A stretch of DNA of 64,000 nucleotides from Pseudisothecium myosuroides (GCA_951799445.1 OX637292.1:20897296-20961295), one strand, 5' to 3'. Positions 11,774 to 25,420 are shown, counted from the stretch's first letter. Numbers and translations are program-made. The notes: a model not told the origin generated them from the sequence alone.

Positions 11774-14700
11774 ATGGAGGTTGATGGAGGAGATAGGCTA
11801 GCGAGTGATTCGGAACAACGACGACAACAACAGCAGCAGGAGCAAGAAGCTTCGGAGAGTTCACATCTGCTTGTAAGTTGTCTCGTCCTCCAAGGGCTTA
11901 ACTACGAATTCTATGCTTAATTGTGTCATTAGGTTTGATTTTGGCTTCAAACTTATTCAGCAAGAAATATCAGGGTCCTTTTTTTCGTTTTGGGATTTTC
12001 GCTTGGGTGGCTTCACGAACTTGGTCGAGGCTATCAATTCTAGTGAATTTTGCATAGTTTTTGCCTTGTGGGACGGTATGATACAATTTATTGCGATTTG
12101 CGAATTTTTTTTAATAAATTTTCTGTTGATCTGGCTAATTAATTTCATCTTCTTCGAATTTCCTACAGGCTTGTAGCGATGTCAAAAAAATACGAGTTCT
12201 TTGCTCCTTTTTGGGTGTCTAGATTTGATTTTGGCTTTAGTTATATTCTGCAAGGAGTATCAGTTCTTTTTTCTTCTATTGTTGGGTTTTCGCTTGGTAG
12301 CTTCAAGAATTTGGTTGAAGCTACAAATTCTAGTGAATTTCGCATATGTTTAGTTTCTGGCGATTTTCAACAACATTTACGAAATCTTCTGTAAAATCCC
12401 GCTTAATAATTGCATCTTTCCACTCAAATTTCCTCTGGGCTTGTAGCTAGACCAAATTTTTCGTTGACTTCTGGCGATGTTTAGCCAAAGAAAGAGCCAT
12501 AACCCAAAAGAGAGTATGATGCGGGGCAGGAATTGCATACAGGACCAAACACTGTTATTGATGGGGTGGATCACCATGGCCATATTACAGTTGAAGAAGC
12601 CATCGAAACTATTGGTACGTTATCTGCACTCTTTCATTTTTCGTTTTTTCAAACAAGTATGTTAGTTTTTTATTTTCTTCTGATGCGTTTTGGGACGTTG
12701 GGGTTGTGTAGGCTTCGGCAAGTTTCAGATGGGAATTTTGACATACACCGGCCTTGCATGGCTGGCCGATGCGGCGGAGATGATCCTCTTGTCTTTCATT
12801 GGACCTGCGGTACTCTTGATCTCTTCTAATCAATTGGAATTCTATGAGTTTTTAGAGTCAAAATGATTTTCAAACCACATGTTAATGTATCAACGGAATA
12901 CACTTTTTTTAATGTAGATTTGAGTAGGTCATATGCGGGCCTTTTTTTTTTCAAATTCCTTTTTTTTCCTCGGTTCAGCATGTGCAATGGTCTTCACTGA
13001 TGCTGATGATATATAATCTGGCCCCACTTGAGTTATGTTTCTCACAATTTTGGTCAATAGAATTCGTTGTTTAATAACCATAATTCCTTGGTCCGTTACG
13101 GGTTAATTCATTTTAGGCTAATCCACTTCTAGAAGTGTAGCTGGCGTTCGCCTTGTGTTCGCCAATTTCAGGGGTTGGTCTTCTTTTGGATGGATGTGAA
13201 TTGCGAATGACAGGCACGGTGCGAGTGGGGGTTGTCGTCCTTTGCGGAAGGAGCCATTTCCAGTGCAGTTTTTGCCGGAATTTTTGTGTAAATGCTAGTA
13301 CCTTTTTCCGTTGCTTCATTTGTACCTTGGTTGGTTGACATGTATCTTGATAACATTGAGTTGCTTTGAAGTATATTGATCAAGCCATGGTTTTGATTGC
13401 TTGACTTTTCATTTTTTCTCTCTTTCGTTTTCCATTGTCAACGAAGACTCTCCAATAATTGCTCAGCTATTCAAGTTTATTAGTTTGATTCAGCAATACA
13501 GTTGTTGATACTCAAAGCTTGTTGCGATGCAGGGGTGCGTATGTGTGGGGATTAGTATCTGACATGAAAGGACGCAGACTGGGATTCCTGGCAACTGCTC
13601 TTTTCACGTTTTTCTTCGGTTTGTTAAGGCAAGTTCATCCCACAAAGAAGCGAAAATTTCTTGGCGTGTTGGTGATCCAGACATCATATGTTTGGTTGAC
13701 TCCAGTTTAAACTTGTTTCTTTTCTTTCTTTTTTCTTCTGTGTGTGATTCTTCTTCTCTGGGTAATTATGAGCTTGTTAAGCTGATGTTGGATGTACTTT
13801 TGACATTGCAGTGCTTGGTCTCCGACTTATTGGTTTCTTCTCCTGGCCCGGACACTGGTTGGTTTTGGACTTGGCGGTTCATCCGTAAGTCTTTTTCTAA
13901 AGTCTTTTTATTCCCGAAATATGGAAATTGTTCCTGTACTAGTCCAAGGAGAAATTGATAACGGGCATGATCGTTTAGTTCACCGTTCTGCCACAGTATC
14001 AGACTGCGAGTGTTTCTTCTGGGGATCAGCCAGCTTAGAGTTCAAGGAATTTCATTTTTTCTTTTTTGAATCGTACTTGGATAGGTGTAATTCTATTCTT
14101 TGGATATGACTTTGTCTCCTTCAATTTTCTGAAACATGCCAGGTCCTCTATATTAGCACTGTGTCGGGCGTCTTACTTGATCTCATCTGCATGGGAATTC
14201 GTGATGCAGGTAGTGTTCTCCTTGTGCATGGAGTTCTTGCCATCATCCTCCAGAGGTTTCTGGCTTGTTTTTCTGGAGATTCTGTGGACGGTACGTGACT
14301 TCTTGCTGGGTCGTTCATTGGTCATCTGCACGCAAGCCTTATTATCTAGTATAATGCCAACAACAGTTGTCCAGAGATTTGAAGGATGTCGCCAGTGCCT
14401 TGTTGCTCTACCTTGATGTTCTTTTACGCAAGTTTATTGTATTTCTAGCTCTTGTTGTAGCTGTTCAGACCAGTAACAAAGCCAATTGTCTCGTAGGCTG
14501 AAACTGTCACCATGTTGTTGGTGTGTTTTAGGTGGGATCAATATCATCGGCACTCTTGGCTTGGCTCATTTTACCCAATCACAATTGGAGGTGTGTGCTT
14601 CTTAAATCACGTGTTTCATTTATTCAGTGTATTTTTTCGTTGATTTCCTGTGCAACGAACAAAATCATTTTCTGAATTCCTTGACTTAAACTTGAATCGT

Positions 14701-17077
14701 GAAATTATTTATGCAGGATATTAGTAGCCGTTTCTGCCTTGCCATTCTTGCTATTGCTTGTTTTCTACTCTTGGGTCCCTGAGTCTCCCCGGTACCTAAT
14801 GGTACGCCTATCATACCCCCTCTCTTCTCTCTTTCTCCGCACCTCATGCAGTTTTTCTCTCCTAGCCTCTGGAAGCATTGTAATACTGAAATTGATTTTT
14901 CTGTTTGCGAGTTAACCTCAATGCATAGATGTGCCATGAAACGCGTGTTAGTGAAAATGGCAAAAGGTCTAAGTGTCCTTGATTTATGACTGTTATTGGG
15001 AGCAGGTGAAAGGGGATGTAGAAGGAGCACGCAAGGTTATAAGACAGGTTGCATATATAAATGGAGCACCTGTCCCCGCTGGCTCCCTCTCCATTGCAAA
15101 GTCATCGCGTCAAACTGTTGGAAAGCAAGGTGAAACTTAGCAGTTGTTTGATAATCTAGTGCCCAATCAAAGTGAGTCGTGTGTTAAAAAGCAAGAGTAG
15201 CTTTTCCATCTGCTTCGTGACGGGTTCAATGTAATTCCTGACCGGAGAGAGGCAGACTAGTTAACGATGAGTGACTGTAAACTGAGATCCTTTTCTTATA
15301 TTGTTGAGACATTAGTGTCTGGCAAGAGAGGACAGTAGGGATTCTTGAATTCAGTATTGCTTAAGAACGAATTTGTGCTATCGCCAGTACCACTGTAGAA
15401 GGCTTGAAGAAACTTTGGGTTCCAGATGCTTATTGACAACCACTGTAATTCCTGTCCGGTTGGGGAATGCAGACCAGTTAAGAAGGAGCGATGCTTCGAA
15501 CGAGGAGAAGCAGGCCAAACCAAAAGGCATCGCAGGAGCACTGGAGATTTTTCAGCAGCTCTTCTCCCCGGAGCTCAAACTCACCACAATCCTGTTATGG
15601 TCCTTCTTCTTCGCCAACGCCTTCACGTACTACGGTCTGGTGCTGCTCACCACGCAACTGCCCGTGAAGTCCCACGACGAGCTCGTATCGTCAACCCCCG
15701 TGTGCATGCCTGACGGGCGTCCGGGCATGGACGTGTCCAGTTACAAGGCCGTGCTGATCACTTCCTTGGCTGAGCTTCCTGGCTTGGTGGTGGCGTGCTT
15801 GACGGTGGAACGCTACGGAAGGAAAGCCAGCTTGGGCTCATTATTGTTGGGGACGGGTCTGTTCGTTGCTCCCCTTTGGAAACCTCTTTCTCAGGTCATG
15901 ACTACCACGCTCATGTTCGGTGCCCGGAGTTGCATCATGGGCGCGTTCTCCATTCTGTGGGCGTTTGCTCCGGAGCTTTACCCGACCAAGCTCAGGTCGA
16001 CTGGGCTGGGGTTCAGCAACTCGGCGGGGCGGGTGGGAGGGTTCTTGTGTCCCTTCGTGGCGATCCAAATGATGAAGGATGGGCACAGGGTACGTACACT
16101 CTATGCATGCTCTACTGTCGTATTTCCTTGAGGTTGGATTGTTGCACTAGAACTCTTTTTGTAGTGTGGACCAGTCTGAGCACCGTTAAAGCCTTTGACC
16201 CCTAAATGCATGGACTCCACTGTAACAAAAATATATATTCGTGTTACAGTGGCCCACAATACATGGGCAAACATGCATTCAAGATGTTCTAAAGTGAAAG
16301 GAGGCTCAATTCATGAAGATCAAAGGGTCCCCTGCCTTGAAGTTCAAGAATCTTGTGTCATCTTAACCGGCCGTTAAGGGTACAGTCACACCAAGCTGGC
16401 ATATCTTAACCTTGACAAGGATAAGAACCCTTACTAGGATTGAGATTGGACTGCTGATCTTATTGGAGTTATTTTGTCCCTCTCAAGGTTAGAATGTCCC
16501 CTCGGTGGTGCAAATTCCATCTCCATAGTTGGATTTGAATTTGAAGTTTCAGAACTATTGAAGCTTGAATTTGAAACTTCAAATTCAAAGTTCATTCTGA
16601 AATTGATTACATCACAAGTATTAATCATTTTACTTGGACTGATCATTGACCTGTTTTTGTGGGAATGTGATAATCACAATGTAAAGAATCCATAAGAAGT
16701 ATCAGCCTGAATAGTACAATGCTTGTACAATTTGATTGTGTTCCTAGACCAGGCATGGGATGGACAGGAGTTTTCATTATGATCCTTATAACATGGTGGG
16801 CTTGTTTGATGACAGGTACTTTCGGTAACGCTCTTTGCTGTGGTTCCTTTGATCACAAGCATGGCCACCTTACTCTTTCCTGTGGAAACCAAGGTACTGT
16901 GTTCCGTTTACTTCATCTCTCATGTTCAATTGCTATTTGAGTGATTTTTTTTTGTTTTCTATTCACTGTTGGGGAGATTCTGATGTTCCTTCGTCATGGT
17001 TGTCATTGCAGGGACTACGTCTGGCTGATGATATTCAATCACAAAAGCCACCTTCTGAAGATCATGTGAGCGTGTGA
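11774..17077 (+). CDS. MFS transporter, NiaP/SV2-related type
   Basis: A 13-exon gene for a 549 aa, 12-span major facilitator resembling plant NiaP-type nicotinate and organic cation carriers. Exons: 11774-11872, 12515-12614, 12712-12809, 13214-13287, 13533-13628, 13812-13884, 14210-14290, 14532-14590, 14717-14801, 15006-15129, 15473-16089, 16816-16893 and 17012-17077. All phases close. The N-terminus is Gln/Glu-rich and cytosolic. Motifs: GFGKFQ and a TGLAW-x-DAAEM-LLSF-GPA block near residues 66-100; MFS motif A, GLVSDMKGRRLGF, near 131; VPESPRYLM near 248; a large central loop; a second motif A, VERYGRKASLG, near 408; and FAPELYPTKLRSTGLG with GRVGGFLCPF near the end. The exon 2 acceptor (12513-12514) is weak and less certain. 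Intron 5 is GC-AG. The substrate is inferred only from family resemblance. Confidence 0.9.
11930..12510 (+). repeat. Two-copy tandem repeat in MFS intron 1
   Basis: Two diverged units of about 290 bp start with tttgattttggctt near 11935 and 12226. Each contains gcttgg-tggcttca and a block of the form ttggt-gaggcta-caattctagtgaatttt. The second unit closely resembles the tandem unit in PIGM intron 2 (gctac-aattct, gagtttcgcat, tctggcgattt). The two introns also end alike, with tctggcgat-tttagc and agaaa near their acceptors. Confidence 0.75.
13629..13811 (+). other. GC-AG intron in the MFS gene
   Basis: The only donor that keeps the transporter frame here is AAG|GCAAGT, exon end 13628. The coding join GLL-S-AWSPTYW is completed by the acceptor ttgcag at 13811. 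The flanking bases match the U1 consensus well, as is usual for GC donors. Confidence 0.8.
16534..16589. repeat. 18 bp perfect inverted repeat in MFS intron 11
   Basis: TTTGAATTTGAAGTTTCA (16534-16551) is matched by its exact reverse complement at 16572-16589 with a 20-base loop. A second small hairpin lies upstream in the same intron: CCACTGTAACA at 16218-16228 and TGTTACAGTGG at 16242-16252. No function is evident. Confidence 0.8.
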
Positions 17078-18081
17078 TGTCATGCTATCAATTGTATACG
17101 AACGCACAACCCATGATGAGGTTGCGAATAATTTATTTTCCTCATGTTATCTCAATCTTTAGTAAGCTTTAGGTTTCTGAGGGCATGTTCCTTGTATCCA
17201 TAGAAAAAACTGGATACTTTGAATACGAGTTTTTAGTTCTGTGTTTGATTAGGTGCATACCTGCTTTTTTTCCATTTGAATCACAATTATTTATTGTTAA
17301 ACATTCACAAAAGCATTTATCTGCTATACTGCTGGTTTGTGCCCTGGTTCAAGTTGCCTTTTGAATGCGGGTCGTCGGGTAACCTTGCTAACGTGCTAAG
17401 ATGTTACTGTGGGAATCACTGTGCATGAAATTTGGAGCATTCCTATAATTTGTGAACCTTATGGATTTGAGGTCAGATTTTGTAAACATGGTTTGATCGT
17501 GTTGTATGCTCTTACATTTTACAACTTGTTCCTTTATGGGTCCACACCTGCTATCCTAAAAATGCCTAGTTAGTGTCCCAGTAATATGAACATATCAATC
17601 AATTTTTACAATTAGTTAGTAACCTTCAGCAAATCCTTTTCTTCCCTTGTGCAATACTGTTTCCGAAACAATAAACAATTTACAAATCAGTAATTAGCAG
17701 TCTATTCTCCTTTACCAAAGTCCTCCTTGGTCACTCTCTCCCCTTTATCACCCATCCATTCCTAATTAGACTATCATTCAATTAGCCCACTAAGGTATGT
17801 TGGTGTAAACCAGATTGAGACACAATTTCAGTCAAAATTTAAGAGGATATGTCTTTGAAGAATGCCAAAAAAATTTAGACCATAAGTTTATTCTAAAAGC
17901 ATTCCAACTAGAAAATATCTTAGATGTCCAGTCCTAGATTGTTGTTCTAAAATGAATGTCTTCAATATTATTTGATATGATTGGGTCATGGTTGATTTTA
18001 CAACAACCTAGTTTAGATACTTCTTGTTCTTCCTTCTCATATTTACCTCCTTTTCCTCTTTAGTCAAGGGGTCAATCAACT
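17078..18081. other. AT-rich intergenic, left of TTAA element copy 1
   Basis: This is the 3' flank of the MFS gene, then AT-rich sequence without a recognisable exon or transposon end. Confidence 0.5.
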
Positions 18082-18085
18082 TTAA

Positions 18086-19020
18086 CCCCTAAAGGCCCAT
18101 TGTCCCCTTGGGGGACAAATGGGATTTCGGGCAGGTACCTACGGGCTGAAATTTTGTCCTGATTTTTTGAAACTTTTTTTGAAGATAGAAAAACTGATAA
18201 GCTTTGTGGGAATATAATTTTTTCCACAATCGGTGCCCGGGAACAATAGTTATGACCAAATAAGCTCAAAACAGGGGACGGCGGGCAGCTCGGGCAGCAG
18301 AAAAAAAATGGACAAAAATTTGAATTTTTTTTTTTAATATTTTTTTTCTGATAGATTATATTTTTGCTTATCTGTAAAGCTTTGATTCATTTCATTTGGA
18401 TATGCTATGAGAAAGTTATGGATTTTCTTGTTTTTCGGGCAGTTAGAGCATCTCCTTGAAAAAAATAACTTGTAGGATTCATTTCTGAATGCAATTTTTC
18501 AAATTTTTCAAATTTTTTTTTTTTGCATGGTCTGATTTATTTGCTAGAACAATCTCACCATTGGGATTAGTGCATTTTAATTCCATCTAAAATATATGAA
18601 TATTTTAGATTTTCCTTTTATCTTGGACCTACTTCTTACTTAACAATTTTTTTAAGAATGATAATTAAGTTTTTTTGATTTTTTTTTTTTCCTAGACTCT
18701 CAACTCAATTCTCTACAATAAAGATTAAAAGCTCAAAACGTTGTAGTGCAAAAATTTTAAGTTAAATTTGTTTAAAGCCAAAAAATCTAGCCCCGCAATG
18801 TGCTGAAATACTTGTTTTTTTCACTTTAAACGCAGATATCTTGCAATTTGTGTGGTCAAAAATTCTGAAAATTTTTCCATACATTCTCATACTAGTTAGG
18901 TGTAAGATCCTACGGTTAGATGTTCAAAAAAAAACATTTTAAATTTTTTTTTATACTTTGCTATAGAAATGGCAGTTTTCAGTGTTTTTTGGCAGAAAAA
19001 AGGCCTTGGGCCTTTAGGGG
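18086..19020. mobile_element. TTAA-flanked inverted-repeat element, copy 1 (935 bp)
   Basis: The element opens with CCCCTAAAGGCCCA and closes with the complementary TGGGCCTTTAGGGG. It is flanked on both sides by TTAA (18082-18085 and 19021-19024). TTAA duplications and termini starting with CCC are the hallmarks of piggyBac-group transposons. There is no coding capacity. Copies 2 (38073-39007) and 3 (48326-49236) share the interior, including the gggcag motifs, the block acttgtaggattcatttct and the block gatcctacggttagatgttc. Confidence 0.82.
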
Positions 19021-19024
19021 TTAA

Positions 19025-20603
19025 TAGCTATGCAATTGTATTGACTAATAGTTGCTATAACAACCAAATAATTAGTTTGTTATCCATATGGTACCTAAGC
19101 TATATTGAACCATTCAAACCACATCAATACTTCCTCTATATTGATTTGCGTCTTCTACCAAATTTGAGAATTTTATAAGCAAAGATGTAAATTTGCATTT
19201 TACATGTTTTTCTTAAAGATGATTTCTTGCAAAACTATTTTAATTTAAAAAGGCTTAGGTAGCATGAAATTTTTAGGAAAAAAGGTAATTGTAGCGTACT
19301 AATGAATTGATAAAGCATATATATTTTTAATGACAAATTGACCTTGATCAATGACTATAAAACAAAGAATGATGTTCTTGAGATTTTTTGACAAAAAAAG
19401 TTTGATTTTTTGCATGTAAGCATGCTTGATTTTTTATAAAAATAAAATCTTTACTTTCAATATAAATAAATAGTTTGAGTGTCATTTACCATTAACTTTT
19501 GGATAAATAGGTCATTTGGATGTTGAAAAACTTTTGGTATGAAAAATCAATTTAGTGCCATAAAATTTTGAATTTTGAATGTCGTTTGCATCTTATAAAA
19601 AGTTACATTTTTTAGGAATGAAAAAATTACCAATATATTCAGATTTTTTTGTTTCAAGACGAAATTACTATGAACTATTCAGCTAGAGATTGTATCTATC
19701 CTGTATTGGTGATATAGGTCTTGCTAGTTCCAATCAAATAATGTTTGCAAAATCAACCAAGGGCTGGTTGCAATATTGAAAGTCTTATAGCCAATCATAA
19801 TATGCCACAATTGCGCCGAGAATTGCACCATCATTGATCACTATTCATTGCCTGCACGGATAGAGAGAAGCCTCCTTTACCAAAATGGGGTGTTGATCAA
19901 GAATGGGTTGCCTCCCCTACTACTTTTGGTGTATGAATAGATCATTACTTTAAATATTTAAAAAAATTTGCACTTTTGACATAAGAATAGATCATTGCTT
20001 TTAAGTGTCTGTAAAAAAAAATTCCACTTTCGGTGTATCGGTGTATGAGATCATTATTTTGAGTGTCAAAAAAACAAAACTGACACATGATCTGGCGTCG
20101 TGTGAAAAGGCCGGTCTTTCGGGTGTTGCACGGGGGGATCTTTGCCAACGGAAAGAGCATGACAAGGACTTGGACAGTTGGACTCTTGGAGTCTTGGACT
20201 GCAGTTAAGGAAGGGATGCCCTACCGCAGGTCGATTACGTGTACCACCAGTCCATCACTGACGGAGAAGTGCATGAAGGGCAAACAAAAGGAAGAAAACA
20301 GCTTTCCATAAGCTTTCCATAAGGTGGGATTGACCTGCCAAAGCTAAGGAGCCAAGCAAGCCAAGAGATGGCCTTGCAGCTCCTTTGCATGAAAGCTTCT
20401 AAATTAAAGCTGCTGATCGACCGTGTTCTTATGGCAAATTCTTTCAGTTTTTAGACTAGACCGAAGTTGTCTGTGCATGCGCTCTGTAGAAGAAATGGTT
20501 CCCGAAATGGTTTCGTGATGGAATCTTAGATTTCCAAAGATCCAAGGTTTCATTAATTAGCGACTTCAATTCGGTTGCTGTAGCTAAGGTTGGAGAGCTG
20601 GCT
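19025..20603. other. AT-rich intergenic upstream of ENT
   Basis: Three diverged copies of a unit of roughly 55-60 bp (atagatcatt-cttt, then a-rich, then cactttcggt or similar) lie at about 19930-20075. From 20090 the sequence becomes less AT-rich and probably holds the ENT promoter and leader. No coding exon was recognised. Confidence 0.45.
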
Positions 20604-23600
20604 ATGGCGACGGAGCTCACGGTGGACACCATGTCTGCTCTTGAAGCCCAAGAGCAGTCTCGGAAGGTACACCCATCTCTGCAGAAATTTCTCTTTCAGT
20701 TGTTTGCATGTGAGAGCTTGCGAGAGGTTTCGCAAGATGGGATTCAGCTCGGTGGTACGTGGTGACGAAGCTGGAATTTTTTTTGTTGGAAGTTCGTGAA
20801 GGTTTGTCATTGATGAGGAATCTTGTAAAACGCTGAAGGTACCACACCTCAGAGCTTCCAATTCCAAATAATCATGTTTCGTATTGTGAAACTATGTTAG
20901 TTTTAGTTTTGGTTCACTGAAAGAGGATTCCAACGCATCGATCTTTGCATGTATTATTTCGACACCATATGGACAAACTATGGATTTCAAAGTGTTGACC
21001 ATGGGTATACCCAAAATCGACTTTAGACACTCGCTCATCTTCAAAAGATGTGCAAAAAGTGTGCACAAAGGCAAGAATCTTAATGAGTTCATGGGCAAGA
21101 ATCTTAAGGAGTTTATGGGCAAGAATCTTAAGGCAAGAATCGTAAAGCAAGAATTCAACGCAAGAATCTTTAAGGGTTAGTTTTCGGGTACAGGTCGTAA
21201 TTAGGTGTGGTTACCTTAGTCTGAGACAGTGAAAATTCAATTGGAGCACTCTTTTTCTGCTAAAGCCAATTGTGGAGGAAAATAACAGACACTCGTTCCA
21301 GTAAGAGATCACAAAATTTTTAGAGTTGTACCTAAAGTCCATTATTCTGGGGTTGCAACGCTGTGGCGACCCTAAAATGAATCTGAGTTGCTTCTGCTTG
21401 TTTCACTGTTTTGGAGAAATTCTAGCTGGAGAGCCTTTTTTGTTTCTTTTGACAAGTTTCACTCAAAGGCGCTGTTCTAACTTGCCAAAATGGATGTTGA
21501 TTGCAGGGCAGGGCTACGGGTTACCTGGTGTGTTGGCTCCTTGGAAATGGCTGCTTGTTCAGTTGGAATAGCCTGCTTACCATCCAAGATTATTTTCTGG
21601 TTGTCTTTGATGTAAGTAGCTCCTGATATCAATCTGACCTCTTGAATATTTCCCAATTGAAAATGGTGGAATGTAACGTATGCAGAGCCTTGAGTCTTGT
21701 ATCATATTTAAATTCTTCGTTTTTAGGGTTCAAGTTAATAGAGTTAACCAACTGGTTGCAGGGTTATCATCCGGCAAGAGTGTTTACCCTAGTGTATCAA
21801 CCATTTGCACTGGGGACCATCATCTTCCTCACATACAACGAGGCCCGCATCAACACACGCTTGCGGCTTATATCTGGCTACTCGCTCTTCTTCATTTTCA
21901 TTCTTCTGATTCCCATAGTAAGTGCCGTGGCCATGAATCTTTCTTGAATGGGTTAACATTGAGTCTAGAGCAAACTTCAATGTTGTGTCGGAATCGAAAA
22001 GAATTTCTAAGTTTTCCAGAGTCGGAATTGCCTTGGTCGGGTTTCATGATGCTTTCAATTTGATGTGATTAGGTAGGGAGAAGTTGCATTTTAGGAGTAG
22101 CTTTGCCTTGCAAAAAAACTAAAAGCCACCCAAAAGTTCAAGTCCAATTTTAAAAATAGTTTTCTTGCCTCCCTGCTTCTCCTTGTCCTCCCCCCAAATT
22201 TTGTTGACCAACAAATCTGATTCTCCTCTTGCAACTATTGCACACTTCCATGTAGAATTCTGAAATTTCTTCTGTTTATGCAAGGTTTTGTCGAGTCTAG
22301 GTGCACAGAAGTCCACTCTTTATCCATGATGTCAACTATTATTTACATGTGGGGTTGCAGATTCCATGTCTCTTTTTCAATTTCTCAGTAGCAGTTTAAT
22401 TATGCGTTGAATGTGGGTAAACAATGCAGTTGGATATAGCCACCCATGGGAGTGGAGGCATCGGACCCTTTGTTGGCACCTGTGTTTTTATTGCCGGCTT
22501 TGGTTTTGCTGATGCACTTGTCCAAGGGGGCATGTTCGGTGAGGTTTCGTTTATGGATCCAAGCTATGTTCAGGTGTAGTATTGATCCCCTGCTTACAAG
22601 CTCCTTGAAGGCCATTTCTTGGGTGAGGTTTAAGTTTAGGGTTTAGTAATAGCCACAGCAGACATTGTAGATTTGTACACTGAGCTAGAATTTGAAAAGT
22701 TTCAGTGGATTATGCAGTCAATGTCTGGCACAAATTGCGAACAGAAACTCAATCCTGCTCATCGGAGTTCCATATGCATCTTGCAATTGATTCCTGGAAA
22801 AGGTAAATAGGGTGTAATTTTCACACTGAGGTCAATAATCAAATTATTTTACTAGTTGAAGTAGTTGCCTGATGTTTTCGAGTTTGTAGGCCTTCAGTGC
22901 AGGCTTAGCAGCATCAGGTGCTATAACCTCAGGTCTTCGCTTGATCTGCAAGGCCAGCTTTCCTAATACCAGGGCTGGACTCCGTAAAAGTGCTTGTAAG
23001 TATATATATTTTCTCTCATTTCTTGTTGTTTTTCCTAAACCCTAAACATCAATTTTTACTGAAACAAATTTTCAGCTTCTTCACTTTCTAGTGTTTCTGA
23101 AACTAGCAGTTCAAACTTTGATACACTCAGATAGTGATGTGAATCTAATTGAATCATCTTTACCGAATTTCACAGAATTTTATATGTAAAAAAAGTCACA
23201 GTAAGTTGGATATCAACTTTCCAAGGCTACACACTTGAGCAACACACGATCTCTGAATTGAATGATCTGTTTTATCTTGAAAAGCATTCTCTAACGTTAT
23301 TACTCTGGTTACTTTGTGCAGTGCTGTTCTTCTTCATTTCAGCCTTTTTCGAATTCACCTGTATTTTTCTATATGCCTACGTGTTCCCGAACTTGACATG
23401 CGTCAAATACTACCGAGCCAAAGCTGCATCTGAGGGATCCCTCACAGTCACCGCTGACCTTGTTGCAGTCGGTAGCACTGCTTCTGTACATGAAAGAGTG
23501 AGTCTAATCATGAATTTCAGTCATTCTGGTTATTGCAAGAGGGCAGCACATATATTTCTGTAGCACGTATGGATTTCCCTTGAAATCTATTGGGAATGAC

Positions 23601-25420
23601 TGTAATGAACTGTAAGCTGACTCTAATGGATTTGTATGACAGGACAACCAGAAGGATATCAAGGCCTTAGCACCCCTGCAGCGTCTCACCACTGCTCAAT
23701 TGGTGGCAAGAAATGCCGACTATTGTTTTGTGATCTTCTTCTGTTACACCTTGACCCTTTCCATCTTCCCCGGATTCCTCGCTGAGGACACTGGGAAACA
23801 TCACTTGGGCACATGGTATGATTCTACAACTTCAATTGTTATCAGAGCTCATCAAGAAATCAGGTTTTGCAAGTTTAAATAATCACAAAATTTCGTTCTC
23901 CATGTGGTTCCTCTTTCAATTCTATTCTAGATTGTATTGTAAATTCTTATTCAAATTGTATATTTTTTGGAATGGCAACAAGACATGATTGAATGCAATA
24001 TAATCGCATTAGTTGTCTTCTTCCGAAATTAAGGCTTAATTTCAAGTACTCAACCTAAAGATAGTAAGCTTACCTTTGAAAATTTATGATAAATAATTGG
24101 AACTCCTTCAACATGTCTATATCATTGATTCATGCAGATAGTTCTTACTTCTCCCCCGAGATGTATTACATGATTTTTTTTCTTGAAGCTTCCTCAATGA
24201 ATATTAATTTTATGAAGTTCACATTTTATAACATTCATTGTCCACTCAATGAATGGTTGAGCGCTTACGACTTCAGTCTTACTTTTGCAATTGCGAGCCA
24301 TAAAGAGGGTTTTTAGGATGTTTTTGCATCTCAATTGGTTTCTAAATTAACTGTGATTTTTACTGACATTTGTGGAAATCAATGGCTTGATCATTTGCTG
24401 ACATGTGAAGAATAGCTTCATCTTTTGTAAAATCTTGTTTCTGTTTTTGTTTTCAGGTATGCTGTAACATTGGTAGCAATGTTCAACGTTGGCGATCTGT
24501 TAGGCCGCTATATTCCTCTCATTGATGGACTTCTTCTGAAATCACGGCGAATCCTCGTGGTGGCTGTTCTCTCTCGAGCTGCGTTTATCCCCGCTTTCTA
24601 CAGCACAGCCAAATACGGAACCCAAGGGTGGATGATCATTTTGACACTCTTGCTGGGCATATCAAATGGATACATCACCGTGTGCGCTTTTATGGGCGCA
24701 CCAAAAGGCTATTTGGTACGTAATTCATCAGTTACCGTCACTTGGGCAATCAGTAGTCTAACAAAATTGCAAATATTAGTATTAGACTTGTATAAATATT
24801 ACATTTTGAGAATCTTTTTTTGGTTGCTTTATGCATTTTAACTAATATGTAATATGTAAGAGTGTGGACATCACTATGGTTACATGAAACCAAACTCTCT
24901 TGAGGTCAAACTACTTTTCTCACGTAATATTAGTATTGAATGCTTTCTTATGTAATCAATGAGTGTGGGAGGATGTAGACGACAATTGGAGTTGTTGACA
25001 GACCCATTTTCATTATATTCAAAGATTACTGGTCACAGATTTTAATATTAGCCACATTAGGAATACAACCAATGGTTGCTGATCACTAGTAGAAACAAGG
25101 CTCTAGAGCAGCAAGCTAGAGTGTGAGGGCATGGTTTTGAGTGATCATATGCTCACCAAACTAGTATTTTATGGACCTTTGGAACCGTACTCTCGCATTG
25201 TGCATTGTAGTAACCTTGAGAAGTCTTTTCTACTAGTGAGTATTGGATACAAATTAAGCAATTGCAGTTATGAGTCACAAAGGCACTAAGTTAAACATGT
25301 TTTTGGATGCAGGGACCAGAGCAAAATGCACTTGGGAATATTCTTGTTGTTTTTCTAGTCACTGGTCTCTTTGTTGGAATTGTTGCCGATTGGTTGTGGC
25401 TCATTGGGAAAGGGTGGTAG
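20604..25420 (+). CDS. ENT: Equilibrative nucleoside transporter (ENT/SLC29 family)
   Basis: Nine exons encode a 429 aa, 11-span nucleoside carrier, the size of plant ENT3-type proteins. Exons: 20604-20666, 21507-21611, 21762-21917, 22430-22573, 22890-22995, 23322-23497, 23643-23815, 24457-24715 and 25313-25420 (TAG). Every phase closes. Family marks: LLGNGCLFSWNSLLTIQDYF in span 1; YHPARVFTLVYQPFALGT; GFGFADALVQGGMFGEVSFM in span 4; FSAGLAASGAITSGLRL in span 5; KYYRAKAASEGSLTV in the central loop; FPGFLAED; and FNVGDLLGRY in span 8. The family moves nucleosides across the plasma or organellar membrane by facilitated diffusion or proton coupling. Intron 1 contains short tandem repeats. A fragment of exon 5 and intron 5 is duplicated at 54.8 kb. 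Confidence 0.93.
21068..21175 (+). repeat. Short tandem repeat in ENT intron 1
   Basis: The unit ggcaagaatcttaa, with variants followed by gagttcatg or gagtttatg, repeats about four to five times with decay toward the 3' end (gcaagaatcgtaa, gcaagaattcaac, gcaagaatcttta). Confidence 0.8.
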
